Translations under genes and position numbers: made by a program
Notes under the pieces: generated by a model
Told to the model about the DNA's origin: nothing
What the model saw: the letters and a program-made list of their open reading frames with translations, nothing else
Database searches by the model: none
Part shown: in pieces, positions 16,665-25,041 of the stretch
Layout of the letters: each line of letters opens with the position of its first letter
Numbering within the stretch: the first letter of the stretch is position 1
From: Acidimicrobiales bacterium
GTDB lineage: Bacteria > Actinomycetota > Acidimicrobiia > Acidimicrobiales > AC-9
Direction of reading: 5' to 3'
Length of the DNA: 41,996 nucleotides
Assembly (NCBI GenBank): GCA_036270875.1
Contig: DATBBR010000061.1
Location: 1-41,996, forward strand

Positions 16665-17909
16665 CTAGTGCGCGTCCTCCTCGTGCGAGAGCTGTTTGCG
16701 GATGAGGTCCACCTTGGTCTCGCTGTGGTTGACGTCGGCGCCCCGGTCGTCCAGGAGGGCCCGGCGGTCGGCCTCGGCCTCCGCCTCGGCGCTGGCGTCG
16801 GCCGCCGCCAGCCGCGCCTCGATCCCCTCGGCCGCCAGGTGCTCGGCCTCGGCGACGAGCGCGGCGACCATCTCGTCCTCGGGCACGACGCGGACGATCT
16901 TGCCCTTGATGAACAGGTGGCCCCGTCGGCGGCCGGCGGCGATGCCGAGATCGGCCTCCCTGGCCTCGCCGGGTCCGTTGACGACGCAGCCCATCACCGC
17001 CACCTGGATCGGGAGGTTGCGGTCCACCATCGCATCCTGGACCGTCTTGGCCACACCGATCACGTCGATCTCGGCCCGGCCGCACGACGGACAGGCGATC
17101 AGGTCCAGGCCCTTGCGCTCCCTGAGCCCGAGCGCCTCTAGCAGCTGGCGACCGGCCCGAGCCTCCTCGACCGGATCAGCCGTCAGCGAGTACCGGATGG
17201 TGTCGCCGATCCCCTCGGCGAGGAGCGTGGCGATGCCGGCGGTGGCCTTCAGCAGGCCGGCAGGCGGGGGCCCCGCCTCCGTCACACCGAGGTGCAGCGG
17301 GTGGTCGACCGTGTCGGCCAGCTGACGGTAGGCCTCGATCATGAGGGGAACGTTCGACGCCTTGACGGAGATCTTCACGTCATGGAAGTCGACCTCGTCG
17401 AAGTACGCCAGCTCCATGAGGGCGGACTCGACCAGGGCCTCGGGCGTGGCGCCGCCGTGCTTCTTGTAGAGCTGGGGATGCAGCGACCCCGCGTTCACGC
17501 CGATGCGGATCGGCACGCCCCGGTCCTTGGCCTCGTTGGCCACCAGCTTGATCTCCTCCGGCTTGCGGAGGTTGCCCGGGTTGAGCCGGAGGCAGTGCAC
17601 GCCCGCCTCCAGCGCCGCCAGGGCCATCTCGTAGTGGAAGTGGACGTCGGCCACGATCGGCACCGGCGAGCGGGGCACGATACGGGCCAACCCCTCGGCC
17701 GCCTCCGCCTCGTTGCACGTGCACCGCACGATGTCCGCCCCACCCCCCGCCAGGGCGTAGATCTGCGAGAGCGTGCCCTCCACATCGGCGGTCTTGGTGA
17801 TCGTCATCGACTGCACGCTGATGGGTGCGCCGCCTCCGACGGCGACATCGCCCACCGTGATCCTGCGGGTGGGCCGGCGGGCGCCGGCGATGACAGCGGG
17901 TCGAGTCAT
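16665..17909 (-). CDS. ispG: 4-hydroxy-3-methylbut-2-en-1-yl diphosphate synthase (flavodoxin/ferredoxin)
   Basis: Iron-sulfur enzyme of the MEP isoprenoid pathway, 414 residues. The N-terminal TIM-barrel part includes SVQSMTITKTADVEGT and RLNPGN. The [4Fe-4S] ligands appear as C273 and C276 (CPSCGR), C308 and E315 (GCVVNGPGE). A C-terminal extension of about 50 residues, rich in Ala and Glu, follows the family core. ATG 17909 lies 7 bp after rseP. The run dxr-rseP-ispG-acetyltransferase is the known actinobacterial order, so two MEP steps are made from one transcript. Confidence 0.97.
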   Translation of the reverse strand: MTRPAVIAGARRPTRRITVGDVAVGGGAPISVQSMTITKTADVEGTLSQIYALAGGGADIVRCTCNEAEAAEGLARIVPRSPVPIVADVHFHYEMALAALEAGVHCLRLNPGNLRKPEEIKLVANEAKDRGVPIRIGVNAGSLHPQLYKKHGGATPEALVESALMELAYFDEVDFHDVKISVKASNVPLMIEAYRQLADTVDHPLHLGVTEAGPPPAGLLKATAGIATLLAEGIGDTIRYSLTADPVEEARAGRQLLEALGLRERKGLDLIACPSCGRAEIDVIGVAKTVQDAMVDRNLPIQVAVMGCVVNGPGEAREADLGIAAGRRRGHLFIKGKIVRVVPEDEMVAALVAEAEHLAAEGIEARLAAADASAEAEAEADRRALLDDRGADVNHSETKVDLIRKQLSHEEDAH

Positions 17910-17916
17910 CGGATCC

Positions 17917-19308
17917 TCACTGGAATGGGTTCGCGAGCGGATGGGTGACGTCCATGTACAGGGCCGTCACCCCGAGCACGACCAAGACGAGGAAGACCAG
18001 GTAGGTGGCAGGCAGAAGCTTGGCCACGTCCACGTGGTAGCGGCGTCCCCGCCGCGAGCGGGCCTGCTCGTACACGGCGATGGCGACGTGGCCGCCGTCC
18101 AGGGGCAGCATGGGGAAGAGGTTGAACAAACCGACGAACACGTTGATGCTGAAGAGCAGGGTCAGGACGTCGCGAAGGCCGGCGTGGGAGGCCTGCGACG
18201 CCAGGCGGACGATCCCGATCGGTGATTCCAGCCGCGGGCTGTTGGACGACGACGACGCCTGCTGGTTCTGGTTCCCCGTGGGACTTGTCACCTGGTGGGT
18301 GTAGTTGCTGATGCCGTGGGGGGAGAACACGCTCCCGAGCGCCTTGAGCGTCTCCCAGGAGAACGTGCCGACCTCGGTGGTCGACCGGCCCACGGCGACG
18401 ATCGGGTTGACCGTCTGAACCGGCGAGCTCAGCTGGACACCGATGATCCCGTAGGGGGTGGAGGACGGTTGTGGCGCTGGCTGGCCCTGCACCTTGACGG
18501 TGCGCTCGTCGATCGGCGTCACCCTGATCGTCTGCGTCTCGCCGTGCCGCTTGACCACCACGGTCACGGGCTGGCCGGCGTGGGACTGGATGTACGACTG
18601 CAGCTGGTCGGGCGAGGAAAGAGCCTTGCCGTCGACGGAGACGAACACGTCGCCAGGCTGGAGGCCGGCCTGCTTGGCCGGGCTGCCGGTTCCTTCGATC
18701 GTGGTGAAACCGCCGACCGCGACCTTCTTGCCGTCAGGCACGCCCACGAACGAGAAGAGCACCCACAGGATGAGAAAGGCCAGGATGAAGTGCACAGCCG
18801 AGCCGGCCACGGCCACCGAGAGCCGCCGCCCGAAGGGCTGTTGGCGGTAGGTCCGGGGCTCGTCGGCGGGGTCGACCTCCTCGAGATTGCTCATCCCGAT
18901 GATCTTCACGTAGCCACCCGCGGGAATGGCCTTGACCCCGTACTCCGTCTCGCCCCGGTGGATCGACCAGAGGCGGGGGCCGAAGCCGAGGAAGTACTCG
19001 GTCACCTTCATGTGGCCCCACTTGGCCGTGGCGAAATGGCCGAGCTCGTGGAGCATGATCATGATCACGATGGCGAGCACGACGGTGAGGGTGCCCGTGG
19101 TGCCGGTCAGCACCGCAGCCGCCACGCCCGCGCCCACCACGAGCAGTAGGCGCACCACCGCCCGGCGCTGCTCGGCTGGGTCGGTCAAGGGCACCGGGGG
19201 TCGACGCCGGTTCCCGGCCGGCCCGGACGGGGCCCCCGGGGGCGGTCCCGGAGGCGGCCCTGGCGGCGGTCCCGGCTCCGGGGATGGCGAGTCGAGGTCG
19301 TCGCTCAC
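17917..19308 (-). CDS. rseP: Site-2 intramembrane zinc metalloprotease (RseP/Rip1, M50)
   Basis: Regulated intramembrane protease of the S2P family that typically cleaves anti-sigma factors, 463 residues. A Pro-rich N-terminal tail with repeated GPPP (about 12-25) precedes the first membrane helix. HELGH at 87-91 supplies two zinc ligands and the catalytic Glu. A single PDZ domain lies around 195-275, and the third ligand is in the PLDGGH segment near 402-407, followed by a last membrane helix. GTG 19308 overlaps the dxr stop as GTGA and is preferred; GTG 19320 is an alternative adding 4 residues. The substrate is not visible in this window. Confidence 0.94.
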   Translation of the reverse strand: MSDDLDSPSPEPGPPPGPPPGPPPGAPSGPAGNRRRPPVPLTDPAEQRRAVVRLLLVVGAGVAAAVLTGTTGTLTVVLAIVIMIMLHELGHFATAKWGHMKVTEYFLGFGPRLWSIHRGETEYGVKAIPAGGYVKIIGMSNLEEVDPADEPRTYRQQPFGRRLSVAVAGSAVHFILAFLILWVLFSFVGVPDGKKVAVGGFTTIEGTGSPAKQAGLQPGDVFVSVDGKALSSPDQLQSYIQSHAGQPVTVVVKRHGETQTIRVTPIDERTVKVQGQPAPQPSSTPYGIIGVQLSSPVQTVNPIVAVGRSTTEVGTFSWETLKALGSVFSPHGISNYTHQVTSPTGNQNQQASSSSNSPRLESPIGIVRLASQASHAGLRDVLTLLFSINVFVGLFNLFPMLPLDGGHVAIAVYEQARSRRGRRYHVDVAKLLPATYLVFLVLVVLGVTALYMDVTHPLANPFQ

Positions 19309-20468
19309 GCCGCGTGACACCTGCGCTGCACGGCGAGGGCCGCGGCCCGGCGCGCCTGTTGATCGACCTCGAGCACGTCGTCCACGTTATGCAGGTCCAC
19401 CGGCGTATAGGCCTGCAGGGCGTCCTCCACCACCTCGGCGATGCCGAGCCATGACAACGTGCCCTCGAGGAACGCCGAGACCGCCACCTCGTTGGCGGCG
19501 TTCAGCCAAGCCGGCGCCGCCCCTCCCATCCGGCCGGCCTCGTAGGCGAGGCCCAGGCAGGCGAACGCGTCCACGTCGGGCTGCTCGAAGTCGAGCTTGT
19601 CGAGGCGGGTCCAGTCGATCACGCCGAAGGGCTCACGCAGTCGCGCCGGATAGTGAAGGGCGTAGCCGATCGGCAGCCGCATGTCCGGACGTGACAGCTG
19701 GGCGACCGTGGCCCCGTCACAGAACTCCACCATCGAGTGCACCACCGACTGCGGGTGCACGATCACCTCGATGCGCTCGTACCCGATGCCAAACAGCGCA
19801 TGGGCCTCGATCACTTCCAGACCCTTGTTCATGAGAGTCGACGAGTCGACAGTGATCTTCGGTCCCATGCTCCAGGTCGGATGGGCGAGCGCCTCGTCGA
19901 GGGTCACCGAGGACAGATCGGCGCGCTTGCGACCCCGGAACGGTCCCCCGCTGGCGGTGAGCACGATCCGGGCGAGCTCGCTGACCGCGCCCGAGCCGGC
20001 TCGCAAGCACTGATGGAGCGCACAGTGCTCGGAGTCGACGGGCAGGATCTCGGCTCCGGGTGTTGCCCGGGCTCGCTCGACGACAGGGGCCGCGGCGATG
20101 AGCGACTCCTTGTTGGCCAGGGCGAGGCGTCGACCGGCCTCGAGCGCGGCGAGCGTCACCGGCAGCCCGGCGAACCCGACCACGCCGTTGACCACCACGT
20201 CGGCGGCGGCGGCGATAGCGGGCAGCGAATCCGGTCCGGCGAGCACCTCGGTGCCGGGGGGAACCAGCGCGCGCAATCGAGGGGCGGCGCTGGCGTCGGC
20301 CACCGCGACCTGCCGGGGCCGGAGCTGGCGGGCCTGGGCCGCGAGCTGGTCGACCGACCGGTTGGCACCGAGGGCGATGATCTCGAGGGCACCGGGATCG
20401 GCGTGGACGACGTCGATCGCCTGGGTGCCGATCGAGCCCGTTGAGCCGACGAGGCTGACGGTGGTCAT
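19305..20468 (-). CDS. dxr: 1-deoxy-D-xylulose-5-phosphate reductoisomerase
   Basis: First committed enzyme of the MEP pathway, converting DXP to MEP with NADPH, 387 residues. NADPH loop GSTGSIGTQ at 8-16, the metal and substrate region VDSEHCALHQCL, TASGGPFRGR and the STLMNKGLEVIEAH segment are all present, then the C-terminal helical domain. ATG 20468 starts 8 bp after the cdsA stop; the longer frame upstream is antisense-like sequence from the cdsA region. The end overlaps the rseP start by 4 bp. Confidence 0.97.
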   Translation of the reverse strand: MTTVSLVGSTGSIGTQAIDVVHADPGALEIIALGANRSVDQLAAQARQLRPRQVAVADASAAPRLRALVPPGTEVLAGPDSLPAIAAAADVVVNGVVGFAGLPVTLAALEAGRRLALANKESLIAAAPVVERARATPGAEILPVDSEHCALHQCLRAGSGAVSELARIVLTASGGPFRGRKRADLSSVTLDEALAHPTWSMGPKITVDSSTLMNKGLEVIEAHALFGIGYERIEVIVHPQSVVHSMVEFCDGATVAQLSRPDMRLPIGYALHYPARLREPFGVIDWTRLDKLDFEQPDVDAFACLGLAYEAGRMGGAAPAWLNAANEVAVSAFLEGTLSWLGIAEVVEDALQAYTPVDLHNVDDVLEVDQQARRAAALAVQRRCHAA

Positions 20469-20475
20469 GCGGTCG

Positions 20476-21675
20476 TTAACCGCCGAAGTTGATGAGGCGC
20501 ACCAGATAGTACGTCGCGGGGACGACGAAGAGCAGGGCGTCCACCCGGTCCAGGACGCCCCCATGCCCGGGAAGGATCCAGCCCATGTCCTTGACCCCCA
20601 TGTCGCGCTTGAGCAGCGACTCACACAGGTCGCCCAGCGGCGCCGCCACGGCCACGACCAGGCCGAGGGCGACGCCCCTCGCCGTGTTCCACGGGCTGAT
20701 CTGGCTCACGACGACCGCGCCCACGAGCACGCTGGCGAGCGTGCCACCGATCAACCCTTCCCAGGTCTTGTTGGGGCTGATGGCGGGAGCGAGATGGTGG
20801 CGGCCGAACCGGCCACCCACGAGGAAGCTCCCCACGTCGTACCCGACGGTCACCACCGCGGCGCCGAGGAGCAGCGCCACACCGTGGCGGTTGGGGAACA
20901 TCCTCGGGTCGAGGAGGAGTGCGGCGAACGACCCGAGGAACCCGACCCACATGAAGCCGAGGAGGGTCACGGCCACGTTGACCGTCGGCCGTTCTCTCAC
21001 CACGCCCACGAGGTACCAGAGGAGGGTGAACACGACCACGAGCCCGAGGACCAGCGGGATGGCGGCCTCGCCCTTCATATAGGCGCCGATGAGTATCCCG
21101 ACGGTCGCCACCAGTGCCACCAGGGTGGCGGGACGGTACCCGGCGCGGCGGAGGACGCCGAACAGCTCGGCCGCGGCAGCCGTGACGATGAGCAGGACGA
21201 GGACGAGCGACGTGAGCGAGCCCAGCCGGAACAGGATGACGGCGGCCAGCCCGATGCCCAGTCCGGTCAGGACCCGCGTCGTGAGATCGCCTCCCCGGGG
21301 CCGGCCCTGCCGGGGCGACACCGGCGTCGAGGGCGTCTGCCGGCCGGGCCTCGACGGTGGCGACTTCGGCGGCTGGCTCTGGAAGGGCCCGGTCTGCTCA
21401 GGGTCATCGAGATCGTCGAGCTCGAAGGTGCGGCCGCCTGCCTGCGCCCGCGGGCTCGCCCAATCGCTGAGGTCGTCGTCGGCACCCGCGCCGGGCCGCT
21501 CCCCCTGGCTTCCCTCACCGCCGGGGCCCCGATCGGCCGAGTCCACCGCCGACAGCAGCGGCCGGGTCAGGTCGACACTCGCTGTCGACCCCGCTTCCTC
21601 GGAGCCGATGATGCGGATGTCGTCCCCGTGACTCGGTCTCGGCGGCCGCCCTTGCGTGTCCTCGTGCTGGTCCAT
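20476..21675 (-). CDS. cdsA: Phosphatidate cytidylyltransferase (CDP-diacylglycerol synthase)
   Basis: Integral membrane enzyme that makes CDP-diacylglycerol, precursor of the anionic phospholipids, 399 residues. The first 130 or so residues are hydrophilic, rich in Ser, Pro, Asp and Gly and probably unstructured. About eight membrane helices follow. The family signature near the end is intact: SLLKRDMGVKDMGWILPGHGGVLDRVD is read with its Asp, Lys and Gly residues in place across about 350-378. ATG 21675 has AGGAG upstream. It sits 68 bp after frr and 7 bp before dxr. Confidence 0.96.
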   Translation of the reverse strand: MDQHEDTQGRPPRPSHGDDIRIIGSEEAGSTASVDLTRPLLSAVDSADRGPGGEGSQGERPGAGADDDLSDWASPRAQAGGRTFELDDLDDPEQTGPFQSQPPKSPPSRPGRQTPSTPVSPRQGRPRGGDLTTRVLTGLGIGLAAVILFRLGSLTSLVLVLLIVTAAAAELFGVLRRAGYRPATLVALVATVGILIGAYMKGEAAIPLVLGLVVVFTLLWYLVGVVRERPTVNVAVTLLGFMWVGFLGSFAALLLDPRMFPNRHGVALLLGAAVVTVGYDVGSFLVGGRFGRHHLAPAISPNKTWEGLIGGTLASVLVGAVVVSQISPWNTARGVALGLVVAVAAPLGDLCESLLKRDMGVKDMGWILPGHGGVLDRVDALLFVVPATYYLVRLINFGG

Positions 21676-21743
21676 GGTGGCTCTCCTGTCGTCGGGCCGG
21701 CCCGTGGGCCGGTCTCGTGCTCCAGCGCCCTGTGTCGCGACGG

Positions 21744-22313
21744 TCAGATGTCGAGGAGCTCCTGCTCCTTGTGTTGCAGGACGCGGTCGATCTCGGCCAC
21801 GTAGTGATGCGTGATCTTCTCGAGCTCCTTCTCGGCCCGCTCGAGCTCGTCAGAGGAGATGTCCCCGTCGTGCTCCAGCGCCTCCAGGTCGTGGCGCGCT
21901 GCTCGTCGCAGGTTGCGGGTGGCGACCTTGCCGTCCTCGGCCTTGTGACGCACGACTTTCACCAGCTCCTTGCGCCGCTCCTCGGTAAGGGGCGGGAAGG
22001 CCAGACGGATCACCTGCCCGTCGCTCGACGGGGTGATCCCGAGATCGGAATGGAGGATGGCCTTCTCGATGGCCTTGAGAGAACCCTTGTCGTAGGGAGA
22101 GATGACCAGCAGCCGCGCGTCGGGCACGCTGAAGCCGGCCAACTGCTGGAGGGGCACCTCCGACCCGTAGTACTCGACCTTGAGCTTCTCCACCAGCGTT
22201 GGCGTCGCCCGCCCCGTCCGCACGCCTCCGAACTCGGCCTGAGTGTGGCTCACCGCCTTGCCCATCTTCTCGCGGGCCTCGGCCAGGGCGACACCGATGA
22301 GTGAGTCGTCCAT
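21744..22313 (-). CDS. frr: Ribosome recycling factor
   Basis: Splits post-termination ribosomes with EF-G, 189 residues. The three-helix bundle and the hinge domain are visible: FGGVRTGRATPTLVEKLKVEYYG, LAGFSVPDARLLVISPYD and ITPSSDGQVIRLAFPPLTEERRKELVK. ATG 22313 shares one base with the pyrH stop (TGATG), implying coupled translation. The open frame extends far upstream, but that part lies antisense-free within pyrH and tsf in a non-coding frame. Confidence 0.96.
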   Translation of the reverse strand: MDDSLIGVALAEAREKMGKAVSHTQAEFGGVRTGRATPTLVEKLKVEYYGSEVPLQQLAGFSVPDARLLVISPYDKGSLKAIEKAILHSDLGITPSSDGQVIRLAFPPLTEERRKELVKVVRHKAEDGKVATRNLRRAARHDLEALEHDGDISSDELERAEKELEKITHHYVAEIDRVLQHKEQELLDI

Positions 22314-23059
22314 CACGTGATAAGCGTACCGATCGGCTCCCCCGAAAGGGCGCGACCGATGTTCCCCTCGCTCATGAGGTCGAAGACGAGGATGGGAAGG
22401 CCGTTGTCCTTGCAGAAGGTCACAGCGGTGAGGTCCATGATCTTGAGGTCGCGAGAGACGACCTCCATGAACGAGATCTGGTCGAATCGGACCGCGTCCG
22501 GGTCGATCTTGGGATCGGCGCTGTAGACCCCGTCGACCCCGGAGTGGGTGCCCTTGAGGATGGCCTCCGCCTCGATCTCCGCCGCCCTGAGGGCCGCCGG
22601 GGTGTCGGTGGTGAAGTACGGGTTGCCCATCCCGGCGGCGAAGATGACGACCCGTCCCTTCTCCAGGTGCCGGATGGCCCGCCGGCGGATGTAGGGCTCG
22701 GCGACCTCGGCCATCTCGATGGCCGAGAGGACCCTCGTCGGCTGGCCCTGGCGTTCGATGGCGTCCTGAAGGGCCAGGGCGTTGATCACCGTGGCCAGCA
22801 TTCCCATGTAGTCGGAGGTGGCCCGGTCCATCCCCGTGCCGGCGCCGGTCGTCCCCCGCCAGATGTTGCCGCCCCCGATCACCACCGCCAGCTCGACCTG
22901 GAGGTCGGACCGGGCGGCGGCGATCTCGGCTGCCATGCGCTCGACGACGACCCCGTCGATCGTCTCGTCGGACGCCGAGCTGGCAAGCGCCTCCCCCGAG
23001 ATCTTCAGGACCACACGTCGCCAGCGCGGAGAGCCGGGCTGCTGGCGGGCGTGGAGCAC
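22313..23059 (-). CDS. pyrH: UMP kinase
   Basis: Amino acid kinase family enzyme that phosphorylates UMP to UDP, 248 residues. The phosphate loop VLKISGEAL, the GGGNIWRG segment, the [21 protein letters not shown] region and [10 protein letters not shown] are intact. GTG 23059 follows the tsf stop with no gap, and the stop touches the frr start. The order rpsB-tsf-pyrH-frr is the common bacterial one. Confidence 0.97.
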   Translation of the reverse strand: MLHARQQPGSPRWRRVVLKISGEALASSASDETIDGVVVERMAAEIAAARSDLQVELAVVIGGGNIWRGTTGAGTGMDRATSDYMGMLATVINALALQDAIERQGQPTRVLSAIEMAEVAEPYIRRRAIRHLEKGRVVIFAAGMGNPYFTTDTPAALRAAEIEAEAILKGTHSGVDGVYSADPKIDPDAVRFDQISFMEVVSRDLKIMDLTAVTFCKDNGLPILVFDLMSEGNIGRALSGEPIGTLIT

Positions 23060-23851
23060 TCAGACCCCGACCTCCACCTGGGCGAAGCGGGTCACCCTCG
23101 CCTCGCCGACCAGCTGGGCGACCGTCTGCTTCTCGTCCCGTGCGTACGGCTGCTCGAGCAGGCACCGCTCCTTGAACCAGCCTGTGAGCCGGCCTTCCAC
23201 GATCTTGGGCAAGGCCGCCTCGGGCTTTCCCTCCTTGCGGCTGATGCTCTCGATGGTCGCCCGCTCGGTCTCGACCTCGCTCGCAGGGACGTCCTCCCGG
23301 GACAGGTACGTAGGTCGGGCGAAGGCGATGTGGACCGCCACCTCGTGGGCGAGCTCCTTGGAGCCCCCCACCATCTCGACCAGGACGGCGTTCACGCCCC
23401 TCCCGTTCTGGATGTGGAGGTAGCTGTCCAGGATCGCCCCGTCGGCCGGGAGAAAGCGGACGACCCGGCCGACCCCGATGTTCTCCTTGAGCGTCACCTT
23501 CAGCTCGTCGACGTCTCCCTGTCGCTCGGCCACAGCCTCCTCGCCCTTGGCAGCCACCAGCTGAGTGAGCTCTTCGACCAGGCGCACGAACTCGGCCGAC
23601 TTGGCCACGAAGTCGGTCTCGCACCGCAGCTCGACGATCGCGCCGGGGCCGTCGACGACGACCGACACCGCGCCCTGGGAGCTGGGTCGGTCGCTGCGGC
23701 GACTGGAGCTGGCCAGCCCCTGCTCCCGCAGCCAGCGCCTGGCACCCTCGACATCCCCGTCGGTCTCCTGCAGGGCTCGCCGGGCATCGAGCATCCCGGC
23801 ACCGGTCGCCCGGCGTAGGGCTTGAACGTCCTTGGCTGTGAACTCGGGCAT
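23060..23851 (-). CDS. tsf: Elongation factor Ts
   Basis: Guanine nucleotide exchange factor for EF-Tu, 263 residues. The N-terminal UBA-like domain (FTAKDVQALRRATGAGMLDARRAL) is followed by the TDFVAK core motif that inserts into EF-Tu, then two dimerisation-type subdomains. It is slightly short at the second subdomain compared with E. coli, as is usual in Actinobacteria. ATG 23851 has AGGAG 8 nt upstream and is 2 bp after rpsB; the longer frame is a shadow of the repetitive end of rpsB. Confidence 0.96.
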   Translation of the reverse strand: MPEFTAKDVQALRRATGAGMLDARRALQETDGDVEGARRWLREQGLASSSRRSDRPSSQGAVSVVVDGPGAIVELRCETDFVAKSAEFVRLVEELTQLVAAKGEEAVAERQGDVDELKVTLKENIGVGRVVRFLPADGAILDSYLHIQNGRGVNAVLVEMVGGSKELAHEVAVHIAFARPTYLSREDVPASEVETERATIESISRKEGKPEAALPKIVEGRLTGWFKERCLLEQPYARDEKQTVAQLVGEARVTRFAQVEVGV

Positions 23852-23853
23852 CG

Positions 23854-24873
23854 CTAGTGCTCCTGGGCCTCGGCGGGGGCGCCAGCCGGCTCGGTTGCGG
23901 TGGACGGGTTCGCGGTGGACTGGTTCGCGGTGGACTGGGCCGGCGCCTTCGACGACTCGCCATCGGGCGCCGGTGCCGGGTTGGCCGGTGCCGGGTTGGC
24001 CGGTGCCGAGCTCGCCGGGGGTGGGCTCGCCGGGCGATTGCGGGCCTGCTGGGCCAGCCGCATCTCTCGCTCCTGGGCCTGGACCGCCGCCTGGCGACGC
24101 GCCTCGACCTGCTCGCGAGCCCGCCGTTCCTCCGCCGCTGGGTCCGGCGCGGAAGGAGGTCCGCCCGCCGCCGCGCCGCCGGTCCGGGAGGCGATGAAGC
24201 TGCCCTCCTTGACGGCGTCGGACACGATGCGGCACATGAGCGTGCCCGCCCTGATGGCGTCGTCGTTGCCGGGGATGACGTACTGGATGATGTCGGGGTC
24301 GCAGTTGGTGTCGACGACCGCCAGGATCGGCAGGCCGAGCTTGTTGGCCTCGGTGACGGCGATGTGCTCCTTCTTCGTGTCGATCACGAAGATGGCGTCG
24401 GGGAGCCGGCTCATGGTGCGGATTCCACCCAGGTTGCGCTGGAGCTTGTCGAGCTCCCGGGAGAGGATGAGGGCCTCTTTCTTCGGCATGGCGTCGAAGT
24501 CACCCGCCGCCTTCATGCGCTCGTACTCCTGCATCTTCTTCACCCGACCGCTGATGGTCGCGAAGTTGGTGAGCATGCCCCCGAGCCATCGCTCGTTGAT
24601 GTACGGCATGCCGGACTCGTTGGCATAGGACGAGATGGCGTCCTGGGTCTGCTTCTTGGTGCCGACGAACAGCACCGTCCCACCGCCGGCCACGAGGTCC
24701 CGGACGAAGGAGTAGGCGACCTCGATGCGCTTCAGCGTCTGATTGAGGTCGATGATGTAGATACCGTTGCGCTCCCCGAAGATGAAACGGCGCATCTTCG
24801 GGTTCCAGCGCCGGGTCTGGTGGCCGAAGTGCACCCCGGCCTCCAGCAACTGCTTCATGGTCACGACGGCCAC
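23854..24873 (-). CDS. rpsB: 30S ribosomal protein S2 with repeat-rich C-terminal extension
   Basis: Ribosomal protein S2. The core matches the family ([60 protein letters not shown]-like with LGLP, NDDAIRA). The total is 339 residues: about 85 beyond the core, first an Arg/Glu/Gln-rich helix-prone stretch, then Pro/Ala-rich short repeats (units like NPAPA and [10 protein letters not shown]). GTG 24873 has GGAAGGAG 6 nt upstream and gives the normal [14 protein letters not shown]-terminus. It is the first gene of the rpsB-to-ispG block. The extension is unusual; a function in the ribosome is unknown. Confidence 0.97.
   Translation of the reverse strand: MAVVTMKQLLEAGVHFGHQTRRWNPKMRRFIFGERNGIYIIDLNQTLKRIEVAYSFVRDLVAGGGTVLFVGTKKQTQDAISSYANESGMPYINERWLGGMLTNFATISGRVKKMQEYERMKAAGDFDAMPKKEALILSRELDKLQRNLGGIRTMSRLPDAIFVIDTKKEHIAVTEANKLGLPILAVVDTNCDPDIIQYVIPGNDDAIRAGTLMCRIVSDAVKEGSFIASRTGGAAAGGPPSAPDPAAEERRAREQVEARRQAAVQAQEREMRLAQQARNRPASPPPASSAPANPAPANPAPAPDGESSKAPAQSTANQSTANPSTATEPAGAPAEAQEH
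23891..24015. repeat. Two 15-bp minisatellites inside the rpsB 3' end
   Basis: Period-15 repeats at 23891-23935 (three units sharing GCGGTGGAC) and at 23971-24015 (two perfect copies of CGGTGCCGGGTTGGC and one partial). They encode in-frame pentapeptides, so a change in copy number keeps the rpsB frame. Confidence 0.85.
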
Positions 24874-24913
24874 TGCTGGCTCCTTCCCATCGGTTGTCCG
24901 ACCCCGCGCGCAG

Positions 24914-24990
24914 CGCCCCGAAGGGCGACCGTGGGCACGCACGGGTGATGGTCTCGCCGGCCGGAGGACCGGCCCGACTGGTCGAGCTTA
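24914..24990 (-). promoter_or_regulatory. rpsB leader: candidate -10 and two hairpins
   Basis: On the minus strand TAAGCT (24990-24985) is a possible -10. The leader of about 100 nt that follows has a 6-bp stem with 4-nt loop (24974-24959) and a 5-bp C(UUCG)G tetraloop hairpin (24927-24914). Ribosomal protein S2 represses its own leader in other bacteria; that role here is inference. Confidence 0.35.
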
Positions 24991-25041
24991 CCGAACGGAC
25001 GGGTGGCGCCCCGCTCAGGACTGGGGGGGCCACCGCCGCCG

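Noticed and set aside
22314-23963. Upstream in-frame extension of frr through pyrH and tsf
   Set aside because: The translation there is Arg/Gly-rich and lies over pyrH and tsf, which are recognised in other frames; frr starts at 22313.
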